Below are positions 51,426-62,393 of a stretch of 64,000 bases of DNA, one piece after another. The notes under the pieces are model-generated. The model was not told the origin of the DNA, made no database searches, and saw only the letters and a program-made list of their open reading frames with translations. The position numbers were made by a program, and so were the translations under genes. Origin of the DNA: Neodiprion pinetum (lineage: Eukaryota > Arthropoda > Insecta > Hymenoptera > Diprionidae); contig NC_060236.1 of assembly GCF_021155775.2 (NCBI RefSeq), positions 1,541,001 through 1,605,000 of the forward strand. Reading direction: 5' to 3'. Position 1 is the first letter of the stretch; each line of letters starts with the position of its first letter.

Positions 51426-53381
51426 CCTCTATACGTATGTAAAGAAATAAAATCCAAAGAGAAGATATCACAATTTGCACCAATTTTTTCTCTACCCCGT
51501 AAGACAAAGAAGTGGCGATATTATTCCGCAAGCAAAGACGCAAGAGCGGACAGAGCGTCTGCAAAGCCAGAAGCAGCCGACGTTCCGTTACTTCGAGTAA
51601 GAACAATGGCCTCGTTAATTAAGATTTCTTTCAGTCCGACGTGACGGGGCCTCGCAAAAAACCGCGAAAAGCGAGAAGCGAGCTTTGCGAGTATTCCGCG
51701 ATTATACATAACTGCCTCGAATTCCGATCGCCAAAAATTCGCTTATCCCGTATTATTTTCTATCTTACATCCCTGTTTGTTTCGTCATTCCTGGCGAACC
51801 CGAGGAGCGAGCGGATTATTGTCTGCTCGTTGACGTCGACGAAACCGCGTCGCGGTTGCGTCTTACAGGTCGTCGGGGCGTCGCGGCGCTGTGCGTTACA
51901 TTATTTAGAGGGCCGACGCCGCCGTTGCCGCATGCTAATCACTCGACCCAGATTGAATAATTAATCAGTATTCTTTCCCTTCTTCGGCCCCCTCCACCCC
52001 CTCTCTGTTACCTTGCCATGCTCGAGCCGCAGCCCGGCTACGTGACAGTTTTTTATTACCGCGAGACGTTCTTATTCCTTCGTCAGGGTATCCATTATCT
52101 ATGCATGTATGCAACGCGCCTGAATTTTTAATTTCTATTCAAATTCCCCCACCGCCATTACCTTTCGCTTGTATACCTTCTGTCCATAGGTACTTTGTTC
52201 TTTCGTCGGTAGCGCTGCTAATCGTAATTAACTAATGAATGCGATTCCGAGCGAAAATATTTCCCTCTTCGTCGTTGCGTGTCTGTATTTATTTATTATT
52301 TTATTTTTTTTTTTTTTTCTAATATTTTTCTCTAGTTTATTCGGCAGTGGAAACTAGGAGTCAGGATTTTGCGAGTATCACGACTCGACTCCTTTAAAAA
52401 AAAAATGATATTCTAGTATTATTTTTTACCCTCATTTCTTCTAATCCTCTTAAGACGAGTATAAATATTTTTTTGAACGATTCGTATATTTGCATAATAC
52501 GACTTGACGTCAGAATTAGTGACGTGATAAATCGTTCCGTTGGGAATAGTTAACGTTACCCTACATCAATCTTTACGGTAAAGATTCGCTCCGCCTCCTC
52601 CCCTCCGACTTGTTCTCATTCTCCCTTACCGCTTGCGGCCCGTTTTCCCGAAAGACCGCGAGTAAAAGAAGAAAAAGAAAAAGAAGTGAAAAAAAAAATC
52701 TATGAAATTGATTGAGACAAGCCAGAGCGTTGATGGATTCAACATATAGGTATATATGTATATACTATACGTACATCTATACGCCTCAAATAAACTGATT
52801 CATGGCTATTTAACAAGTTGCCGTCTCAGCTCCAAGCGCTGTTGGAGAAATAAATGAGAAACCAAGGGGAAATACTTAGCCACCTGCGGCTACCTGCAGC
52901 CCCTCAATTATCAACGTATCCATATTGAAACCGAACGGATTGCCCTTAGAAAAAGCGATAAAAATTTCTCCAAGCTACAAGAGAAGTTCCTTGGAATAGG
53001 TTTTGAAAAAAAGAAAATAACAGAAGAAACGACAAACTGTCATGAATGCCGAGAGAGCCTGTCCACGATCATAAAAAAATTAGGGAGAGCCAAGGGAGGA
53101 GATGAGAGAAAAAGAGAGACAGAACTGGAGGGATACGTATTAATGAGGTGAATTAAAAGTTTCGCATTTTTGCTTTCCCCGAATCGCTATAATACACGAG
53201 GGGTACAGAGGGTAGGTACTGTAATGTACAAGGGCAGGATGCTACCGGTCACATGGGAAACGATCTTCCTGAATATTTCACTCCCCGTGAAGACAATTGC
53301 AAAAGCATTTTCCTTTATTTAAATCGGACAACTCCTTCTCCGCGACCTGCACGTGATATTTTTACGCACGTGATATATTTA
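51426..53381. other. probable intronic sequence
   Basis: Contains T/A-rich tracts (52279-52320, 52397-52406) and A-rich patches near 52660-52700. No gene is supported. Confidence 0.5.
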
Positions 53382-53992
53382 TAACAATATTAGGGTGCTC
53401 CTTGAAAAGATCATTTTTGAATTTTGACCGGCTCACCCTGGAAATCGGCTTCAAGTAATTGAAAAAAAAAAATTACCTACTTTTTTCAAATTTTTATCTC
53501 AACTCTAACCCGTGTCCCAAAGAGGGCGGATTTTCGGATTCAACCCTTTCGGGGAGGCATCAAATTTTATGAACAGATTTAGATCGAATTTGGTATAGGG
53601 GGGTTTTTTGGATCGCTAACTATACGAATCTGAACTCAAAATTTGAGTATTCAAAGTGGCGGATCCGATTTGTTGGACTAAAATCCCAAAAGTCACTCGA
53701 TATTGCCATATTCGATCCACCATTTTGAATTTTGTAACATTGAGTTTAGATTCCTAATCAGCGACCCGAGAAACCCCTCCCAATCAAATTTCATCTGAAT
53801 CCGTTCGGTAGATTTGACGTGCCCCTGAAAGAGTTGAATGGAATCCACCCTCTTTGGGGCACGGATTAGAGTTGAGCTAAAAATCTGAAAAAATTAGGGA
53901 ATTATTTGGAGCTGATTTGGAAGACGAGTAAGTCGAAATTCAAAAACGACCTTTTAAGGACGACCCCACCACATACACATCTAACAATATTA
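53382..53992. mobile_element. foldback element of the AGGGTG family with an 11-bp flanking direct repeat
   Basis: TAACAATATTA occurs at 53382-53392 and again at 53982-53992, bracketing the element. Ends (GGGTGCTCCTTGAAAAGATC and the inverse of GTCGTCCTTAAAAGGTCGTT), the TTTATCTCAACTCTAA block, and the GGCGGATCCGATTTG/ATTCGATCCACCATTTTG inner pair match the 50.7-kb copy. It is a full copy of about 590 bp. Confidence 0.7.
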
Positions 53993-55929
53993 AAGTATTC
54001 AACCTACTTTCAATAAACCTGCTGCGGAGTTAAAGTCAACAAGACACCGTGTGGAAAATTTATCTATTTTTTTTTTCTTTTCTTACACTCTTTTCGTGTT
54101 TCGTTCAGCAAGTCTCCTTCTCCACCCCGCCGCCCCTTGAATGCGTTTTAAATACGCCGTAAGAGTGACGCGAACACCTGTCCCAGCCGACCCACGAATA
54201 AACTACCATTTAATGGGATCCTGGGCCGACACCCTCGTCTCCCGTGTCACTCTCCGCTGGAATTTTTTCCCCCTCCGCCCGGTATCCAACAGCCATCCAT
54301 CCCTTCCTTCCTTGCTTACAATTTTTCATATTTACCTTGACTTTCGGCCCTCGGGTTAATCCGGTCCTCTTATAATAATAGTAGGTAGATGTAACAACAA
54401 GGCCTCGATGTGGTTCATGGCTCAGGTTTCGTCATCTCGTGCCATTCGATGCACACGTGGGATTTCTGGTAAGCCGTTAACGTAATGTCTGTGCGAGCAC
54501 ATAGGCAGCACCCTCGTATATTTCCCCCTGAACCATGGTACTTTGTGTGCAAATTACGCCTGAAACGAGACAAAAGGAGATGGTACAGGTGCGTGTCTCA
54601 TTCGGCTTGCACTGGGATGTTATAAACGCCGAAGGTGTCACGGCAACCCAATTAATTATCCCTGGTCATAATCGTAGAGGTTTTGAAGAAAGACGAAGCA
54701 AAAGAAAATACGCAGAGAAACCGAGTCCGTAGCTCTTTATACTACTTTATTCGGTCTAACAAGACCTGTTTCAGAGTGTTGGTTAAAAAATATGTGTAAC
54801 ATTTGTTTAAAATCTGTAAAACAAAGAAGATGAGGGTTGAAAATTTATGTAAAAACTGCTGATTTTACTCTTGGTGGTTGAAATAAAAAACGCTTTGCAA
54901 AACAACACGCATGCAGGGAAATTTCGTGTATTATAAACAAATTGGCAAAGTTGTTACTTAGTCAACTATTTACTACGATACCGCGTTATCGTGAGATTCG
55001 ATTGGACAAGAAGTGACTGTGGTGTACATATACATTGTGGCACGTATATTGTATCATATGTACAGACCTACATGTACTTACATATATACGTATACGTACT
55101 ACAGGTATAAAAATATACGCAATGAGAATAAGGTGAAGAAGAATAATAATAAGAAAAATATAAAGAAAGTAAAAAAAAAAAATGATATAAAATAAGGAAA
55201 CATCGCAGCTCGAGATTATACCGCAAGCCCTCAGCGAGAGACGACGGTAACCGTCTCGTAGACCTCGGAGGTTCACCCCCTCAACAAGCCCTCAAATTAA
55301 GTTCCCGCTTCTCTTATGTATATGAGGCCAGGGGCCTCCTCCGCTCTGAATCCGGGAGCAACAGAGAAAGGATTCTTATTATTGCTCTTAAGGGATTTCG
55401 TATTGCACCTCCCCACCCCATCCCCCGCGAAACCCCGTCAACCCCCGGCTCGTACCCCACTCTAGTTAGCGGCGGGGGTTGGGCGACTGACTGCCAGTCT
55501 GCATCCACCGCCGCCAACCCTCGTTGTAATAACAGAGGCTTGTTGAGCCTGCCTCGATCTCCTAGAGCTACTTGGTATGTCGGACCCGGTTGTGGCTGCG
55601 GCTTGCTCTTTAGCGCTTTATTGCTACGGCTCGCGAATTCCCAAAATCCAAACTGAAATCCCCCCGGCCGCGTAGCCGCAACGTGATAGAAAATTAATAT
55701 CAACTTTAACTGATCGCTACCCCCTCCCCGTGCAACGAAACTACTTTTACTGCAAAAAAAGCTGAAACGTTGACGAAAAGTCATTTGCTCAGGTTCTGCA
55801 TGGATCAGTGAAATTAAATTCGCAACGTTGAAACGAGTTTTCACGAATATCGAAAGGAAACAAGCTACGGATCAGGTGATTGCAAATTTACGTTAATCCT
55901 GTGAAGCGTAGATCTTTCGTTGCAGACAA
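53993..55929. other. probable intronic sequence
   Basis: A 66-codon + strand frame (54535-54732) starts in good context (ACCATGG) but has unbiased codons and no recognisable domain. TA-rich and A-rich patches lie at 55050-55190. Confidence 0.5.
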
Positions 55930-56150
55930 ATTCCTTGAAATTGGGTATGAAAGGGTTCTCACGGTCGCTGATTTAAAAAATGGGCTCGGATTAGAGACGT
56001 TTTTTTAAATTCAAAATGGTCGATCTAATAAGAGCGAATAGGATCACATTTTTATATTTTCAGTCCGTCATATTGGATCCGCCGTCTTGAATTTTGAAAT
56101 TTTCACTTCGGATTCGTTTTTAGCGATCCCGATAAACAAAGATTACCGAG
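55930..56150. mobile_element. partial interior copy of the AGGGTG foldback family
   Basis: Contains the characteristic pieces TTGAAATTGGGTATGAAAGG, TTCAAAATGG...ATCTAAT and the inverse block CATATTGGATCCGCC, in the same order as inside the 50.7- and 53.4-kb copies. The terminal inverted repeats are missing. Confidence 0.55.
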
Positions 56151-57930
56151 TTCTATTTTTTTAGTCCCCCATAACCGTCCCACAATCACATTTATTCTTT
56201 AAAAAGTGGCATTTTCAACACTTTGTTTATTTACAGCGCTCGCTGTATTCGCGGAATCATCATAATCCGTCTTAAAACACCAACATTTACATCTTAGAAG
56301 TCGAATCAAGCAAAAAAAAAATAAAAATTACAGCGACATCTCAAAAATTGTACATAAATCTCGAATAACCGATTCAAAAGAAAAGATGTGTCATATATGA
56401 GACGTTGTACCGAAAGGGATCAAACGATTTTACTATAAAAATGAGTAAATTCTAATCAGACGAGCTTCATTACTTAAAATCAATCGAACGATCATCGCAG
56501 AGCCAGAGTTTTGTTCGCACACAAAATCAATCACCAGTCTCATCGATGTACCGATAAGTTTTTGTGGATGTCAATTTCCGGAGGTTAAAAATCAAGAGAA
56601 TCGGAGTAGAGTTTGTAAATTCGAGGACTCGGGTCGACACCTAATCCGAGCAGAATAAAGAGCACCTTGACACTCGTTTTGGTACCTGAACAGCGGTTCG
56701 CCTGCTGTTCGTGTTTCTCCCCTGGCGGATCATTCGCGGGTGAGAATAGTGAGGAGAGAGAAAGAGTGGGAAGACTACGAGGAGGCAGTGAAATAAAGAG
56801 AGAGAAGGAGAGAAAGAGAGAGAAAGAGAGAGAGTGAGAGAGAGAGAGATAGTGAGAAGGGGTGGAAGATTTCTCGCCCGAGAGAATAGAGAAATACTCT
56901 CTCGCTATTCCCGCGGAAAACAAGACATTTATAAACACCCACCGCGAGATTAGATTTGTTAAGATAATGGGGATGTCGGTCGGAAGGCTGAGGCTGAGGC
57001 GGCTTACGGCCCTTTATATATACTCTTACTATCGCCGGCATTGCAGCCACTCGAGTTTAATCCCGGAGATGACGTTTGTGCGAGTAAGATGAAGACGCCT
57101 AACGGTTATTGGGATACACACCACCTCTCACTCTAACATTCAAGTTCCCCAGTTCGGTATTCACGATCAGCAAACCGCAAACCATTCCGCGATTTCTGCC
57201 GACGATTTTCTAATCCAAGGGGTGGGAGTGAAGCGGAATGAAATAAATTAAAAAAAAAAAAACATTCTCGTGTCGCCGGTAAAAATATTTCCACAAATTG
57301 CTTCAACCTTTGTCCGTAAATGGGACAAAGTAAAGGGACTGGCGCGTTGCGTAGAAAAAGCCGGACGGATTCTGTGTTTCGTATTTAATTTTTGTATTTG
57401 GTATTCGTTTTACTTCTTTTTTTTTTTCACTTTATTTTCTATCTTTTTGCTTTTTCCGCTTCTGTGGGGGGTCGAGTTTTAATAAAATTAAATACCGCCC
57501 ACAAGTTGAGAAGGCTGAAGGGGGGGGGGGGGGGGGGGTGGATCCCTTCACGTGTGTACACACATATGTGTATACGTATACCTACATACGAGACATAATT
57601 CATGCGTGGAATGTGCGCGTAACGGGTAGAACCCTTTTTCCGCGGAGTTAAGGGTCGAAGGGCTGAGAGGATGAGTGGAAGCTGCAAAAAAAAAAAAATA
57701 AAAAAGAAAATAAAAAAAAAAGAGAGAAAAAGAAAGGCAAGCGTAAAAAAAAAATCCCAACCCAAACGCGTGTTTATCTTGAGATTTGTTGCCGTCTGTT
57801 CTCGATATTTATTGGCTGGAAGCTGCGAAAGCGGGGTTTGCCTGCAAAAGTCGGTGGTTGAACGCGAGCAGCTCTGACGGACCGTTAAATTTTATTATGT
57901 TTTTTCGCCGATACCGAAATAACACCCCAG

Positions 57931-57934
<4 letters not shown>
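56151..57934. other. probable intronic sequence
   Basis: Holds a GA repeat (56796-56849), A runs, a 19-base G run (57520-57538) and an A-rich patch (57686-57750). Confidence 0.55.

Positions 57935-58022
<88 letters not shown>
57935..58022. repeat. 88-bp TC dinucleotide tract
   Basis: Uninterrupted TC repeat. It is the opposite strand orientation to the GA tract at 45869-45998, 12 kb away. Confidence 0.95.
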
Positions 58023-58026
<4 letters not shown>

Positions 58027-60338
58027 GCGCCCTTGCGTAATACCTCGACAAGGCGAATCACAACCCCGAGGTATTATTGAATAAGTTTCAATTTCCACAG
58101 TCTGCCCACAAAAATACGTTAGAAAGGAAAAAAAAACGTTGTTCAAAAAAAAAAAAAAAAAAAAAAACTATTCGGATCAGCGATCAGATTTTATTTTCTC
58201 GATCTAAATCCTTCCGCACGTGATTCGTGATATAAAACTGTATATAATTGAGGGTGTTGCAATTGACCAAACGTGGCCGCCGGTGTGAACTACTATAGAA
58301 CAATTTTCGCGGTCAATTCAGAACTTGAACTTATCCGGATAGTGTTAGATTGATGTCAAATATTCTACATAGATGTAGTTTACACCGAAATTGTGTTTTT
58401 TTTTTTTTTTTTCTTCTCTTTTTACAGTGTACGTTTCACTAATTCGGGTTTCTCGCCGTCGAGATTTCTTAGCTGTGATCTCGAGGGCATAAGGGTGGAG
58501 GGTTAGGACGACTGGAAGGCGTCGATGGCGTGACAGATTGCCCCCAGTATTTTCCACCACATACATCATCGGCACCCGCCGCCCTTTAGTTCTACTCGGA
58601 TACCCACAAGCGTCGTCCCTCTTAATTGGCACCGCGAGCTATCGGTTGAGAAATATCGTCCGCAATTGCAGCGGGAAAATCACCCCGCAATGGAAACGAG
58701 ATTAAGAAATTTTCAAATTTTCCCAAGAGGGATGGGGATGGGGATGGTGGGAACCTGCACCAGTTTTCCTCCTCAAACCTCGCGACGATCATGACTCGCG
58801 GGTAAATCGCGTCTGTTTACCCGTCCTCGCAGCAAGCAGCAGCAAACCCTGCATCAAATACAAACCGAGAGGATCTCCTTTTCGGTCTTCCTTTTGCCCC
58901 TCGAAATGAAAGAGAGGAAGGGCACTTTATTCCACCTTTCGACTCTTTGAGCCTGGACTCCAGGACCGGGACCCCGGTCACTTAGCAGAAATATTTATCG
59001 AGGGTTCGCCAACGTCGAGACGCGTCCTGCCGGAGGATACGGAAAGGTAGGAGGGGGTGTTTCGTCCTGTGCGGGTAGTTTTACGTGCCTACGTACCTAT
59101 CCGCCGTTTTCTCCGCACATCCAACGTCGAGTCGTTCTTTGATCCGACCCATACCGTACCAACCCCTGCCCAGTTTATTCAGCTCAGATTATTTACGCTT
59201 TTAATTACATTTCACAAAGCGAATACGCTACTCGCAATCAAGCAACTTTGCTGATACGCAAACTGTCTGTATGTATAGGAATTCCTTGAGGATGTTAAAT
59301 TTTCTTTCTCCTCCCTCTTTTTTTCATCCGTCAACGGGGCTGCGTTCGGTTTATCTTCGAGAAGTGTAACGACACGGATTTGTTCGGAGATTTTCTTTTT
59401 TATCGATCAAAGTAAAGATTTACTCGTAGAATCTATCAGCGGAATCGTAATCGGCAGCGATCGATCGCGATACTCCCACGAAAGTAAAAAATCGACAATC
59501 ATTAAAGTTCCGATTTCAATCTACAGAGCTTTCCAAAAAAACCGAATCTTTCGCTCCTTGATCACGTCAATTATTCGGAATAGAATTGCCTCTGCAAACC
59601 TGTTGAGTTATAATCTCTACCGGTATCTAAACTTGCAAAAGAATTTGCATTCTCTTTCCTGCGGCGAGTATTATACGGTCAGGTTTATCCGTTATTACAT
59701 GTATGGGGGTAGGTGGAGGGGTTATTGTACAAAGGTAGAGGTACCTCCACCCTCCACGTGGAGAATTCGCGGAGAACGCGATCGTGCATGGCGTCGGTTG
59801 CCTTTAATCAAGAAAAAAAATTTAATATAAACTGAAAACTAGTCGGAGACGCGGTGCTCGGGGGCGGGGGGTTGAAAAACGAAGGGGGAGGAAACGTGCC
59901 CCGGCTGGAATCGGTTGCGGAACACCGTCACCCTGCGCTCGCCCGACCGCAGAGGGAGTAAGGAACAAAGGGAGTTATCGCGACGGAATTTTTCCACCGT
60001 CGAGACGGAGGAATGTAAATCACGCGCTCCTTCCCTGGATGGAGTCGGTGACGTTTACGTTCCGTCAGGGGCGAGACGTAGGGGTTGGAACAATGTGAGG
60101 GGGTGAGATTCGGGCCAAAGGTCAATTCGAGCTTCCGATTACCGAACACTGAGCCGACGCGACGGGAGAAAAAGAAAATCAACGATATTCGGTGAGTTTA
60201 AAACGCTTCAAGTGTGTCTTCGATTTATCATCCCCCTGTGACCAAGGAACAAATTGTTTTTTGTTAGAGTCATGCGGATTTATGAAACGGTAATAAAATT
60301 TATATGACGTACTAGGCCCGCTTTGCTTTACACGTAGG
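58023..60338. other. probable intronic sequence
   Basis: Contains an A run (58146-58168) and a very strong acceptor (T run, TTCTCTTTTTACAG ending 58426). After the acceptor one frame is open for about 25 codons (ending RVEG, stop near 58505). No donor was seen, so it could only be a terminal exon, with low confidence. No other feature was recognised. Confidence 0.45.
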
Positions 60339-61005
60339 TACACTGTCGGCTAAAAGTTTGGCTACACCGATCGAAATTATTTGCCGCGATAAAAGTTGGA
60401 CAACGGAATGAAAAATAAAGATAATCAAATTTCCCAAGCAGGGTTTTGAAAGGGACAAATATGCCTTCATTTTGTTCATTTTTCGAAAATGCTTCACGAT
60501 TTTTTTTTTTTTTTTTTTGGTGCCGGTACTTACTTTGAACATGGTTGTTTTTCGACTATTTCGTAGCCAAAAGTAAACTTCAAGAGGATATCTAAGCCTA
60601 CATTTTAGTTTTTCAGAAAGTTCGGTACGATTTTTTTTTTTTTGCCTCAGTATTACATGTTATCTTGGTATTTTGTCTTCTCTCACCGAAAAATTGTTAA
60701 AATGATGTTTAAAAAAATTCTGAAACAATTATAGCTACCCCAGTGTGAACCTATGCATCTTTTTACCCTCCTGACATTTCCTCTGAAACCCAATAGTTAT
60801 TTAATTACGCCTTTCTTGTAAAACATTTTTTTTTTTTTTTTTTTTACTAAAAATGCAATACTGGGGATAGAAAAAATCTTACAAAACTTTTCAAATATGC
60901 AAAATGAAGGTATATTTGTCCTTTTTAAAATGCCGTTTGGGAAATTTGATTAACTTAAATTTTTAGTCCGTTATCCAACTTTTAGTGCGGCAAGTAATTT
61001 CAAAC
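60339..61005. mobile_element. Tc1/mariner-like non-autonomous element
   Basis: The left end is TA followed by CACTGTCGGCTAAAAGTTTG, a Tc1-type terminus. Arm 60341-60474 is the reverse complement of 60900-61002 over more than 100 bp (blocks CAAAATGAAGG, ATATTTGTCC, GGGAAATTTGATTA, CCAACTTTTA). The right terminus beyond 61002 has decayed, as TGGCTACACCGATCG has no clean counterpart. The interior is T-rich and carries no DDE transposase frame. Confidence 0.75.
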
Positions 61006-61445
61006 TTTGGGCTGGGAGATCTGTAACCATATAGTATGCAGAATAGCGTTATGGGATTGATGTCAACGCGGTGCTCGACCGACTTCCTCATTTTCCCTCA
61101 TGACGAAGGCTTGAACGATGCACACGAGTAGAAATTTTGAAATCGAGTGGACATGTAATTCCGACTATCGTGGTTTTCGCCGTGTACGATATTACGTTCA
61201 TATTCGTACATTGTTGCTTAGAATTTCCTGTTATTTCCATAATTTCACTTATATATAAGTACTCGGTATAGGCTTGGAGGTCTCGCCATAAACCCGCCCC
61301 TGTATTCGTAAAATTCTCGGCAGTGAAAACTTTCGGCAATAATTCACCTCTGATTATTATAAATCATTTTTAAAATAAGTATTTAATCCTTTCGTTCGGA
61401 TTCTACTGGAGGGGAGCTACTTCGCCGAATCCTGCCCCTTCCCGT

Positions 61446-61480
<35 letters not shown>

Positions 61481-61691
61481 ATCTCTCGTGGTTTTTTCAC
61501 GTAATTCACCTCGGGTAATATAAATAATTTGTGAAAAATAAATTAACGAATACATACGTATGTACACGTAATTTACGTTCTATTTGATATAAATTGGAGG
61601 AAAAGGAAAAAAATAATACTAAAATTCATATCCCGCCGTCATTTCCTAAGGCCTGTAATTTAACATGGCTTTTTGCATTTTTGTTTCGCAG
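61006..61691. other. probable intronic sequence before the 61.7-kb exon
   Basis: Contains a CT repeat (61447-61480). It ends in the pyrimidine-rich GCATTTTTGTTTCGCAG acceptor. Confidence 0.5.
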
Positions 61692-61786
61692 GTGGACGAC
61701 CGGGGCAGATCCCCGGCGACGACGAGACGACCGACATCCGCAACGTCATCCATCTTACCGCCGAGTCCCGAGGAACCACCGACGCT
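61692..61786 (+). CDS. candidate internal exon of an unidentified large gene
   Basis: The best exon candidate in the window. A strong acceptor (GCATTTTTGTTTCGCAG) and strong donor (GACGCT/GTAAGTGC) enclose 95 nt that are open in all three frames. Phase 0 to 2 begins VDDRGRSPATTRRP and continues Ser/Pro-rich to EEPPT. It joins upstream to 35981-36027 and downstream to 62030 read in phase 2. Phase 1 to 0 reads GRPGQIPGDDETTDIRNV and on; it joins upstream to 47035 (phase 2 to 1) and downstream to 62030 in phase 0. Third-position G/C is 21/31 and 24/31 respectively, so composition does not decide. No domain is recognised. Confidence 0.5.
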
Positions 61787-62029
61787 GTAAGTGCGAATAA
61801 TAATATAATATAATTATTCTGCCTAACATCATTCGATGCACCATCTTTTTTTTTTTGCATATCATTTTTGAGTGATTGCAATAGCGGAGGATTTGTGTTA
61901 GAGATTCGTTAAACGGAGGAGAGGACAAAACATGGTTCTCATTTGAAATCATGACTCCATTCCGTTGCCCCCATAGCTGCAAATTCGACTCTCCCTCTCT
62001 CTCCCTCTCTCTCTCTCGTTCTCTCGTAG
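61787..62029 (+). other. candidate 243-bp intron
   Basis: Starts GTAAGTGC and ends in a CT-rich tract with TTCTCTCGTAG. The length is ordinary for an insect intron. No other feature inside. Confidence 0.4.
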
Positions 62030-62063
62030 GTCGGTCGTATCGCAGATGATATTAACGCGCAAG
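62030..62063 (+). CDS. candidate 34-nt exon (possibly longer)
   Basis: Long CT tract plus TCGTAG acceptor, donor CAAG/GTGAGG. Phase 0 to 1 reads VGRIADDINAQ. Phase 2 to 0 reads SVVSQMILTRK. In the second frame the sequence past the donor stays open to 62246 and beyond. For the first 23 codons past the donor 19 third positions are G/C, so the true exon may run on to a donor near 62130 (GTGACA) or, with retained intron, to 62246. Start position is well supported, end is not. Confidence 0.4.
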
Positions 62064-62199
62064 GTGAGGTATAACCAGCCCAGGCCAGCCAAGCGCAGCC
62101 CGACCGCCTACAAGAACTTTCCCCTAGCCGTGACATATTGTTTCCATTCTGCTCCGGCGGTAAAGGAGGATGAAAAAAAACCGGGCATAAATATTGCAG

Positions 62200-62246
62200 A
62201 CGACGACGAGGACGAGGACGGGGGCACCCGCGCCTCCGTAACACGG
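62200..62246 (+). CDS. candidate 47-nt exon with an acidic run
   Basis: Acceptor AAATATTGCAG and donor GTAAGA enclose 47 nt. In phase 1 to 0 it encodes DDDEDEDGGTRASVTR, the first Asp codon using a G carried from the 62030 exon. In phase 0 it meets a TAA after TTTRTRTGAPAPP, which would be a C-terminus. The acceptor's pyrimidine tract is poor, so it may instead be part of one longer exon with 62030. Confidence 0.3.
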
Positions 62247-62339
62247 GTAAGAACTGCGAAACAACCACCGAGCTTACATACCGTGCCTTGACTAATTTGT
62301 CTGAGTGGCTTTTTGGAATCACCGTTCTACGATTCCCAG

Positions 62340-62393
62340 CAGCAACGATCCAGGCGCGATTCGGGCGAGGATTTCACACAATCTCGGATATTG
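62340..62393 (+). CDS. weak candidate 54-nt exon
   Basis: Acceptor TTCTACGATTCCCAG ends at 62339 and donor GTATGA begins at 62394. Phase 0 to 0 reads QQRSRRDSGEDFTQSRIL. The phase matches the end of 62200-62246, and without the donor the frame stops at once (TGA). Third-position G/C is only 10 of 18 and all frames are open, so it rests on phase and signals. Confidence 0.25.

Noticed and set aside
54535..54732. 66-codon + strand frame with good start context
   Set aside because: Protein-like at first sight, but codon third positions are unbiased and nothing upstream or downstream supports a transcript.
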